From Elusimicrobia bacterium RIFCSPLOWO2_01_FULL_60_11 (GTDB lineage: Bacteria > Elusimicrobiota > Elusimicrobia > 2-02-FULL-39-32), in NCBI GenBank assembly GCA_001800085.1, contig MGUS01000033.1, positions 17,245 to 23,238 of the forward strand: 5,994 nucleotides of DNA, given 5' to 3'. Below the pieces are notes generated by a model. That model was not told the origin of the DNA. It searched no databases and worked only from the letters and a program-made list of their open reading frames with translations. Both the position numbers and the translations under genes were made by a program. Shown here piece after piece: positions 1 to 5,994 of this stretch (the stretch's first letter is position 1; every line of letters starts with the position of its first letter).

Positions 1-2
1 TG

Positions 3-600
3 GCTCAAGCCGTTGCGGAAGGCAAAATGGAAGAAGCCCGCCGCCTTTTCAACGAGCTTCCCGGCAAGATCCCGCACGCACAAACCGGCGAGCAAAAGGA
101 CGACTCCATCGATTATGCCGTGATGGTGCCCATGACTCTGGGGAAGATAAAGAATCCAGGAGTCAACGCTTATGTCGTCTCGGGTGATTTCGAGTGGACC
201 GATATCGGCAGCTGGGACGCCCTGCGCCAGGTGGTGAAGGCGGACGCCGACAACAACATCATCATTGGGGATATTCAGGTCGGCGAGAATGTGCGTGATT
301 CAATTCTGGTGGCAGCCCCTGGCAAGCGGATTGCCGCAAGTAACATCAATGGGCTCATTGTAGTCCACGGAGAAGACGGGACTGTGGCCTGTCTACCCGA
401 AACCCGCGCACAGGAAATGAATTCAGTTGCCTCATCTGTTAAAAGCCATCCTAACGACAGCGTTGTTTTGATGGATAGCCCAAACACACTGGCGCAAGTC
501 ATTGGCGGTGTTGGCCGAATCGCGGCGCTCGGCGTCCGCGACGTCAAAATCACCCGTCAAGGTTCGGAAGTCCGCATCGAAGGCATCGGAGCGGGCGCGT
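3..600 (+). other. manC: Domain 1: mannose-1-phosphate guanylyltransferase, C-terminal part
   Basis: Enzymes of this family make GDP-mannose from mannose-1-phosphate and GTP in the cytoplasm, feeding mannose and fucose-type sugars into surface polysaccharides. The window starts inside the domain, so the N-terminal nucleotide-binding GG-x-G-x-R-x-x-P-x-S signature is not visible. What is visible is the family's C-terminal half: SIDYAVM (105-125), the sugar-binding FEWTDIGSWDAL block (189-224), then the short beta-rich stretch after DNN and the closing CLPETRAQEM (390-419), which corresponds to the usual 'LLVCPKDRAQDVKK' end. There is no attached mannose-6-phosphate isomerase cupin domain. About 60 further residues (420-600, partly GVRDVKITRQGSEVRIEG) precede the first linker and I do not recognise them. 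The region is GC-rich (40 of 60 bases in 481-540). Family assignment is strong. Activity cannot be judged without the missing N-terminal half. Confidence 0.87.
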
Positions 601-3600
601 CGCCAACCCCCGCCCCCCGCCCCGCGGCGTCACCTCCGGCTTCACGCGTCCGGCGCGCTATCGAGGCCTTCCGACCGGGGGTCGAGAAGGACATTTTGTC
701 GCTTCAGAAGCAAAGTTTTGCGGGGCGCTCGATCGCGGCCGCCTTATTCTCGATAAAACTATGCGTCGGCTTATCCGTGTTTGTTTTTGTTTATCTCCCG
801 GCAATGGCGGTTTCAAATCTCATGGGCAAAGGGAATTTCCCGCCGTTCAAAGAGCATTTCAGGGTCAAGGACGATGTCCCGGCGAGCGCGGAATATATCC
901 TGACCCTTGGGATCGGAGTGAACCCGGACGGGAGCGCGAACGCCCTTACGGCGGCGGTGGCGGACAGTGCGGCGGACCTGCGCGAGGAACTGCACGAGGC
1001 CGGAGTCGCTCCGAAGATATTGTTGAGCGGCGGGAACCCAATGAACGGGATCAGCGAAGGAGAGGCCATGAGACGCCTGTTGGAATCGAAGCCGGGACTG
1101 GACATGAATGAGGTTCAGCTGACGGAACTTGATGACCATCGATATGTCACGACCGAGGACCATGTCAGGGCCGTTGCCCAGGTCTTCCGTGAGAACTGGC
1201 CTAAGGACGTTGTCATCGTGGGGCACCCTTCCTATCTGCCCCGGACCCTTTGGACTTTCCGGAAGGCATTCCCGGACATCCGGTTCCATGCCAAAAATAC
1301 CGGAGAAGTCTATGACCGGGCATCTCCCTATCTCCGGCTTCATAGCCGCTTGCTATTCGATGTTTGGAACATGCTATCCTGGGCCCACGGTTGGCTTTGG
1401 CCTCTCACATTCGTGGCGCGGGCGCCGTCTTCGTTAGATAATGCCCCCGCCCCCCGCCCCGCGGATGGGGAGGTTGCTCAAAAATCTGATTCCATGGCAC
1501 GCCATGGAACGGAAAAAGTGAAAAGTATTCTGTATGTTTTTATGCTTGTCTGGGTTATTCTGATGACATCCTTCTTTACAATTCAATTTATATGGTTCGC
1601 TGAACACATAGGCAGAAATAACGTTGGGTATGCATATCTTGATCCCGATCGGACCAATCCACGCTATAGCTCTAAGACCGGGGCCAGTTTGGAATTACTG
1701 AGAAGCGTTAAACCAGAGGTGTTCAATTATGTCATTGATAATAAGATTCCTGTGGAAATACTAGAACATAAGGAATTTATTGAGAGATACATGAAAGATA
1801 ATAAGGGGAAAGCTCCACACCGGCTGCTCCCGGTGATAGGAGCATGGCGCAGAGGCATTTTGGTGGATGACTCTTACGCCAAAGCGTCTACTGATCAGGC
1901 AGCGGTCATTGCGCATGAAATCGTTCATGGCCAGCATTCCGATAGTAATCACCCTTCATCGAAACATAGGTGGTACCGGCATATCCTGCTGTCTGAGGAA
2001 GAGGAAGCCAGACTTGAAGGCTATCAAGTGGCAGAAATTCTGGGAGCTAAACTAAGGCTGATAGACATCATTCTAGGGTTTTGGATAAGAGCCAAGCTTC
2101 TTTTCTACGCCGGGTCCGTGATTCTGTATTTTATCGCCTATAAGATCCGCTATCCAAAGAAATCGTTTGAAGGCCGGCAAAACAATGAAGGAATAGGCGG
2201 CACTTCCGCCCCCCGCCCCGCGGCCGAGAAAGCGATTACATCGATTGATGAGGTTACAACCCAGCCAGACCAACCCGTAATCGGGAAGTCCATGCCGGCG
2301 GCGAGCACACGTTTTAACATCCGGTCCTACATTTATATTTCATCGATACTCATCACCACGATATTTTTTACGGCTTTTACGGCCTCTTACATCAACTGGA
2401 AGGAATCGAACTTACTAGTTGCTGCGGCGAATGTGATATTCATGCTGTTCATGCATTTCAGCATCATGGACAGCGTCGTGAACAGATCTCTTCGGCGCGT
2501 CAAACCCAGAATTTTGCCAGAGATCAGCTTGCCGGATGCCTTGCCGGAACAGCTAAAGACGATCGCATATTACCCCGTCCTGTTTAAGAACCTGAACGAA
2601 CTTTCCTTCTTCGAAGAAAATCTCATTCCTTCCATCGAAGCGAACAATGACGGGAACATAAAGTGGGTGGTCATGAGCACATCGCCGGAAGGAATACGGG
2701 AATTGGAGGTCGAAAGGATCGCACAGCTTCAGCAAAAATACGGTAAGGATAGGATCCTGTACGTTCACCGCAGCGCTGAGATCGGGAACTGGGAAAAGAA
2801 GCGCGGCGGCTACATGCACTTCATGGTCTGGCTTCGTCAGTCTCTCCGTGAAGACGGCGTGATCGGCCCCGAACCGAGATTTCCCGCAATGCCCTTTGGA
2901 CTGGTCTTTGACCAGGTTTTGGGAGACGTGCGTGCGCTGGAAGGGTCGAAGAATTTTCTCGTCGGGGACTCTGATACCATCTGGCCGGAGGGAAGTGTCA
3001 AAAAAATTGTTTCAAAGATCGCCCATCCTGAAAATCAGGAGTATGGGATCTTTCAGGGCAGAACGGAACCTTACAACGCCTCCGAGTCCGTCCTGACGGA
3101 CATCTCCTATCATTTCTCTTCAAAATTCAAGGACCTCGATGAAAGCTTATGGAAAGCGACGGGTCAGCGCAATTTCATCGGCCATGGGGCCGGGTGGGAC
3201 ATCGACCGGTTCCTATCGGACATGGCGGGGAATATAAAGGACGGATTCTTAAGCCATGATACGGCGGAGGCGATCTTCTCCAAGACGGCGATGGTCTCAG
3301 ATGTCACCACCTATGAATCCATTCCCTCCAATCTATTTCTGTTCTTCAAACAGATAGAAAGGTGGTGGTGGGGCAATAAACTCACTGCGGTCTTTCTGAA
3401 AAGATATGTTCCCGATGAGATCGGCCGCCGGGTCAGGAACCCCGCAAAGATAACAGACAAGTACATCGTATTTTTAACCCTTGTGAAAGGGTATTTTTCC
3501 GCTTTGATGCTGGTCCTCATGCTTTACACCAACATGATCTTTTCGCCGTTCATCCTCTATGAATCTCTTTCTTCCATGTTCGTGATCTATGCCTTGTTCA

Positions 3601-5993
3601 TAGGGTATCATCTTTACGGATCTCCTCTGCTTGGGGACAGTGACCTGAGACATTCCTTTAAATCGATCAAGGGTCTGGGCATATTCGTGATGTTGGGTCC
3701 GGTCATCATCGTTGAGACATCGATGTTCATGATCAAATCCTTTGTGAACGATTTGACCTCGAAAGCCATGAGTCAGCCTAAAAGCGCGCAGTGGAACCCT
3801 CAGAGCGGACTTTCCAAGGATTTGTCGCTTCTTCAGAGCATTATGGGCATGAAGACGAGCATGATTTTGGGAATTTTGACACTGCTGTTTTTTAACCAAT
3901 ATATGGGACCGGGTCTCTATATGTTTTTCACCTCGTTAGTGCTGTCACCCTTGGCTGTATGGCTGACCTCATTACAACCCAGAGGTTCTTCGGCCCCCCG
4001 CCCTGCGGCCGGGGAGACAGTCTTCCAACCTGCGAAGCATGCTTCAGCCGCACGCACTTTTTGGAATCAGTTCCAACGCGACCCATTCTATCGGGTGCTG
4101 GTTATTTTAATCACTCTTGACCAATTTACTAAGTTACTTGCGCATTATTTTGCAAGTACCGGTCCGATAACTGTAATTCCCGGCTGGATCCATATCGTTT
4201 CTTTATTGCATGTTGATCTTGATCCATCATCTAAATCGACGCTATTGCAGAATTTTATATTTTTATCAACTATGGTGTTCACCATATTCTTTCATCGAAG
4301 ATATATGGGTAAAACCACAATATTTCCGCGGTTCAGAAACATAATTGGGGCAATAGGTTTGGCTGGTATCCTTACCAATATTCTTGATCGTATTGTTTTT
4401 GGAGGTGTAGTCGATTGGTTGGGGATCGCACCAATAAGGCTCGCAATGAATATAGCGGACATATATCTGCTGGCACTGTGGCCTTTAGTCATTTCCTTTG
4501 CCGTGATGATGGTCGAAATATTTAAACATGCTGCCTCAATAACAATATCGGAAGATCAGTCATGGAAAATCACACGCCCCGCGGCCGGGGAGACGGCATT
4601 ACTAGCCGCTAACTTGGAGCGGGTTGCGCAGATGAGGACGGAACTGAAAAAATGGCTGGTTTGGGCTCTGGAATTTGCGGAAAAATATGTTGCCGAGCAT
4701 CCTGGAGAGGACCTGGAGAAAATCCGGCGGGAAATCAAGGATGAGATTTACGCTCCTTTGTTCAAGGCCATGGACGGGATCGAAACGCTTGTGCATGAAG
4801 GAAAAATCCGCCCGGATCAGGTGGACCTGAAACTGTTCAGCGCGGACGAAAAGGAAGGGAAGGTTGGTTTCTCCGGCCGCGATGCCAGGGTGGGACAATA
4901 TGCCATGAAAGGGGATCCCTGGCAGGTCGGGCATTTCTTCGTCATGCTGGAAGCGATGGCTCAGAAAGGGCTGGACAAGGTCTATTATACCCTCGACAAT
5001 ACGGACAAAAAAAGGAAAGACAGCTTGACCAGCTTGGCTCTCCGGGAAGCCATCACCCTCGAACTTGCTCCGGTCTTTTCCCCATTCCTCGAATATTCGC
5101 CGCTGATGAAGAATGACAAGGATTTCCCCGGGGATGACGGAGAGTCCGTCTTTTTCAGGCCCATTAAACTGAACAGGGGGTTGAACGTCCATTGGTTCTA
5201 TATGGCCGGTTCGGATCACAGACATTGGATCACAAAAAAGGGATTGCCTGACACCGCCAAGAAACTCATGGATAACATGAAAAAGCATTTGGATGGGTAT
5301 TCCGGGGAAAAAGTCAGCATCATCTTTTCTGAACGGAAGGGAGAACCTCTCCGGCGCGTCTGGATGTGGTTTTTATCTTGGCGTTCAGGCATCTCGGTTC
5401 TGAAGATCATCCAGCCGATGGATGTTTCAGCCACAAGAGTTCGGGAAAAAGGACACTGGTGGACGAGTCCTCCCGCAGTTTACGCAATGGCAAGTGCTTA
5501 CGGCCTGAAAAGGTGGGGTTTCGACGTGCAAGACTCGATCGGTGATGAGATCAATCAAAAGGACAGGTCATTAGTTGACAGGATAGATTCCGAACCCGTG
5601 CCTGAATTGATTCTTGCACTGGAGGACGAGCGTCGGCAGCTTTTTGCCGCGGCAAGGTCTGTTGTATTTAATATAATGGACACCGTGAAACGCGCAGTTT
5701 CCAAAGACGCAGTGAATCCCGACCATGTCCCCGCGGAGTTCCGCGCCGCCGCCAAGGGCGACGCCGACGAGGTCCGCAGGCTCCTGAATTTGTTCCCCAG
5801 CTTGGGGGACAAGGATGTGAGGAAGCCCTGGCTCGCCAAGGCCTTGCACACCGAAGAAGCCCGCCGCGCCGCGACTCAAATCGTCGGCAATGCCGCCGGG
5901 ACCGAGGAAGAGACCCTGGCTGCGGCTCTCGAAAAGGTCAACGATCATTACGCGCGGCTTGAGGCCGCCGTAGAAACCATCCGCAAGAGCGGC
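3..5993 (+). CDS. Internal segment of a giant multi-enzyme fusion protein (open at both ends)
   Basis: I read every codon of this frame and found no stop, so about 1,997 residues are encoded with neither the true start nor the end in view. The segment joins six recognisable domains of unrelated families: mannose-1-phosphate guanylyltransferase, DUF218, an HExxH peptidase, an OpgH/GT84-type glycosyltransferase, an LspA-like peptidase and a NadD-like nucleotidyltransferase. Family motifs are met in the same frame in every domain, and each domain has about the length of the free-standing protein. An R-P-A-A linker repeat lies at five junctions. The LspA-like domain has no ATG between its linker and its first helix, so it could not easily be expressed alone. 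I infer a polyprotein-like gene of an Omnitrophota-type bacterium. Whether it stays one chain or is cut after translation cannot be seen. Residue n of this segment begins at base 3n. Confidence 0.93.
612..629 (+). repeat. Linker repeat copy 1 (APRPAA)
   Basis: The 16-mer GCCCCCCGCCCCGCGG begins at 612 and is identical to copies 2 and 3. It is preceded by a C5 run (607-611), as in copy 2. It encodes A-P-R-P-A-A in the common frame, between the guanylyltransferase domain and the DUF218 domain. The following bases (cgtcacct) lack the GGGGAG tail seen in copies 2, 4 and 5. A flexible proline/alanine linker is inferred. Confidence 0.9.
630..1440 (+). other. Domain 2: membrane-anchored DUF218 (YdcF/SanA/ElyC-type) domain
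   Basis: A basic stretch (SRVRRAIEAFR, 642-674) precedes a hydrophobic helix at about 756-815, and the DUF218 core runs from about 894 to 1300. Motifs seen in family order are the first strand YILTLGIG (894-917), LLSGG (1020-1034), the SEGEAM block (1053-1070, family 'sEAeaM'), VTTEDHVRAV (1146-1175, family 'T-x-E-N'), VGHPSYLPR (1218-1244, family 'V-T-s-x-y-H-x-x-R') and TFRKAFP. A second hydrophobic stretch, rich in Trp and Leu, spans about 1350-1424. DUF218 proteins such as SanA and ElyC are envelope proteins linked to the vancomycin barrier and peptidoglycan or polysaccharide metabolism. Their biochemical reaction is poorly defined, so I claim none here. With a helix on each side, the core could sit outside the cytoplasm while both linkers remain inside. 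Confidence 0.75.
1449..1472 (+). repeat. Linker repeat copy 2 (APRPAD)
   Basis: The exact 16-mer GCCCCCCGCCCCGCGG at 1449-1464 is preceded by GCCCCC (1443-1448), giving A-P-A-P-R-P-A-D. The last residue is Asp because the bases read GAT where other copies have GCC or GCG. The tail GGGGAG (1467-1472) matches copies 4 and 5. The repeat separates the DUF218 domain from the metallopeptidase-like domain. Confidence 0.9.
1473..2207 (+). other. Domain 3: membrane-embedded HExxH metallopeptidase-like domain
   Basis: After a polar, basic start (MARHGTEKVKS from 1494), a strongly hydrophobic helix spans about 1527-1598. The zinc-metallopeptidase signature HEIVH lies at 1914-1928 (residues 638-642), followed by GQHS. 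About 25 residues further is an acidic helix, SEEEEARLEGYQVAEI (1992-2039), whose Glu residues could supply the third zinc ligand, as in gluzincins, where an E-x-x-A helix follows HExxH. A second hydrophobic region spans about 2061-2141 and ends in basic residues (YKIRYPKK). The arrangement resembles small M48/M56-type or ImmA/IrrE-type proteases, but I cannot place it in a named family and the substrate is unknown. The N-terminal half (1600-1860) has no motif I know. The region is AT-rich compared with domain 1 (20 of 60 GC in 1561-1620), suggesting a different history. Confidence 0.68.
2208..2225 (+). repeat. Linker repeat copy 3 (APRPAA)
   Basis: The 16-mer GCCCCCCGCCCCGCGG (2208-2223) is identical to copies 1 and 2, and encodes A-P-R-P-A-A in the common frame. 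It is preceded by Gly/Ser/Thr-rich codons (GIGGTS). The downstream tail reads GAGAAA rather than GGGGAG. The repeat marks the junction between the metallopeptidase-like and glycosyltransferase domains. Confidence 0.9.
2226..3992 (+). other. Domain 4: OpgH / cyclic-glucan-synthase-type membrane glycosyltransferase
   Basis: OpgH and cyclic beta-1,2-glucan synthase polymerise glucose from UDP-glucose on the cytoplasmic face and pass the chain across the membrane. Two N-terminal helices (about 2322-2392 and 2409-2465) precede a cytoplasmic catalytic core. The processive-glycosyltransferase motifs are in order: WEKKRGGYMHF (2790-2822, like the family's R-K-x-G-N/WERKRG block), DSD within GDSDTIWPEGS (DxD at 2967-2975), AHPEN and YGIFQGR, FIGHGAGWD (3174-3200), LSHDTAEA (3249-3272, family SHDfvEA), YESIPSNL and QIERW (3351-3365), an exact QxxRW. 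Four or five C-terminal helices follow between about 3465 and 3970. WNPQ (3792-3803) sits where OpgH has its W-x-x-Q-R block. Features of both OpgH (GT2) and GT84 are present, so donor, linkage and product are uncertain. The GH94 phosphorylase part of cyclic glucan synthases is absent. About 585 residues. Confidence 0.8.
3993..4016 (+). repeat. Linker repeat copy 4 (APRPAA-GE)
   Basis: This copy matches the 16-mer with one change, C to T at 4004, which makes the second proline codon CCT but leaves the peptide A-P-R-P-A-A unchanged. It continues with GGGGAG (4011-4016) and then ACAG, so the peptide reads RPAAGET, as in copy 5. CCCC/GGGG arms around the central GCGGCC could pair in the other copies. 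It joins the glycosyltransferase to the LspA-like domain. Confidence 0.9.
4011..4574 (+). other. lspA: Domain 5: lipoprotein signal peptidase (LspA, SPase II)-like domain
   Basis: LspA is a four-helix inner-membrane aspartyl protease that removes signal peptides from prolipoproteins. The family landmarks are in order: DQFTK at the end of helix 1 (4119-4133), VIPGW (4173-4187, family 'ipgf'), a second helix (about 4240-4290), then NILDR (4377-4391) followed at the usual spacing by VVD (4407-4415), and NIAD (4449-4460) leading into the last helix. The two catalytic aspartates of the family would be those of VVD (residue 1471) and NIAD (residue 1486). The conserved Asn and Arg of N-x-x-D-R are kept. 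The core is about 150 residues, the size of a normal LspA. The usual N-x-G-A-A-F segment is missing: HVDLDPSS (4206-4232) stands there. No ATG lies between the linker and helix 1. AT-rich (19 of 60 GC in 4201-4260). Confidence 0.8.
4575..4592 (+). repeat. Linker repeat copy 5, shortened (RPAA-GE)
   Basis: The shortened copy begins at CGCCCCGCGGCC (4575-4586) and continues with GGGGAG (4587-4592) and ACGG. The A-P codons of the full repeat are replaced by the tail of the previous domain. The peptide RPAAGET is identical to that of copy 4. It lies between the LspA-like domain and the nucleotidyltransferase domain. Confidence 0.85.
4593..5560 (+). other. Domain 6: NadD-like (NMN/NaMN) adenylyltransferase-type domain
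   Basis: Enzymes of this fold join AMP to (nicotinate) mononucleotide in NAD synthesis. The signature GDPWQVGHFF (4911-4940) matches the G-x-F-D-P-x-H-x-G-H loop, but the first His of HxGH is Gln (codon 4923) while the second (4932) is kept. The next helix and strand (EAMAQKGLDKVYYTLDNTDKKR) fit the fold. MAGSD (5202-5216) matches the 'iiGaD' strand. VSATRVRE (5424-5447) matches the family's ISSTxIR phosphate-binding motif, and SPPAVYAMASAYGL resembles the closing 'vp..V..YI....LY'. About 90 helical, charged residues (4593-4862) precede the core, longer than in ordinary NadD, and about 80 extra residues lie between GH and GSD. The protein could use another substrate, as other nucleotidyltransferases share these motifs. 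It is cytosolic in character, with no hydrophobic helix. Confidence 0.68.
5561..5993 (+). other. Helix-rich tail and start of the next domain, unrecognised
   Basis: The frame stays open to the end of the window. From 5561 to about 5715 the sequence is charged and probably helical (SEPVPELILALEDERRQLF). From about 5716 it becomes markedly GC-rich (42 of 60 GC in 5701-5760) and Ala/Arg/Glu-rich, with AEFRAAAKGDADEVRRLL and later EETLAAALEKVNDHY. No R-P-A-A repeat is present; the nearest likeness is CCCCGCGGAG at 5730-5739, coding for PAE. The composition resembles domain 1 rather than domains 3 or 5. I do not recognise a family. It may be the N-terminal part of the next fused unit. Confidence 0.4.
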
Positions 5994-5994
5994 G

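Noticed and set aside
502..756. Plus-strand frame rich in Arg, Ser and Pro
   Set aside because: It is a second-frame reading of the end of domain 1 and the first linker, with low-complexity content and no homology signal.
1057..1070. Internal start: AAGGAG followed by ATG at 1068
   Set aside because: The ATG is the Met of the conserved SEGEAM block inside the DUF218 domain; initiation there would remove the first half of the domain. The purine-rich run is explained by the Glu/Gly codons.
813..1343. Minus-strand open frame (176 residues) and its plus-strand neighbours at 761-1111 and 1129-1437
   Set aside because: All overlap the DUF218 domain, which is supported by ordered motifs in the main frame. 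They arise from GC-rich codon bias.
612..4592. CRISPR array or tandem repeat
   Set aside because: The copies are spaced by about 0.6 to 1.8 kb of domain-coding sequence and always encode a linker in frame, so they are dispersed repeats rather than an array.
4575..4592. Rho-independent terminator from the CCCC/GGGG arms
   Set aside because: No T-run follows any copy and the frame continues through all of them, so termination here is not supported.
4602..5288. Long minus-strand open frame (228 residues)
   Set aside because: It lies opposite the nucleotidyltransferase-like domain, whose sense frame carries the GDPWQVGH and GSD motifs and continues far beyond. The antisense product shows no family motif and has no recognisable promoter or ribosome-binding site.
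5739..5790. Ankyrin-repeat start (FRAAAKGDADEVRRLL)
   Set aside because: It resembles the first helices of an ankyrin unit, but no second unit or the T-P-L-H pattern follows; it is more likely a generic Ala/Arg-rich helix.
3..5993. Alternative genetic code or stop-codon readthrough
   Set aside because: None of the three standard stop codons occurs in the frame, so no reassignment is needed to explain the length.

Overview
The whole window lies inside one giant protein-coding gene. Read in the forward frame whose codons begin at base 3, I find no TAA, TAG or TGA from base 3 to base 5993: about 1,997 sense codons, open at both ends. All other reading frames are short shadows. The encoded segment is not a repetitive surface protein. 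It is a string of unrelated enzyme-like domains, each of which is normally a separate gene.

Layout in order: the C-terminal part of a mannose-1-phosphate guanylyltransferase (about 3-600); a membrane-anchored DUF218 (YdcF/SanA/ElyC-type) domain (about 630-1440); a membrane-embedded HExxH metallopeptidase-like domain (about 1470-2205); an OpgH/cyclic-glucan-synthase-type membrane glycosyltransferase (about 2226-3990); a lipoprotein signal peptidase (LspA, SPase II)-like four-helix membrane domain (about 4011-4574); a nicotinate-nucleotide-adenylyltransferase-like domain with a long N-terminal extension (about 4587-5560); and a GC-rich, helix-rich tail of unknown nature that runs off the window.

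Five of the domain junctions carry the same short sequence, coding for (A-P-)R-P-A-A/D, nearly identical at the DNA level and always in the same phase (612, 1449, 2208, 3993 and 4575). The repeats sit exactly where intergenic DNA with stops and starts would be expected. The picture is of an operon-like series of envelope genes joined in frame by a dispersed GC-rich repeat. Base composition changes sharply from domain to domain: lines I counted range from about 32% to about 70% GC.

Giant open reading frames are known from Candidatus Omnitrophota (OP3), and from memory I associate proline/alanine/arginine-rich linkers between fused enzymes with that phylum. The assignment to an Omnitrophota-like bacterium is therefore an inference, not a sequence match. 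Most domains point to the cell envelope: GDP-mannose supply, a DUF218 envelope protein, a membrane protease, an osmoregulated-glucan-type synthase and lipoprotein signal cleavage. The nucleotidyltransferase domain is the outlier. Predicted membrane segments and positively charged linker flanks are compatible with all the repeat linkers lying in the cytoplasm.
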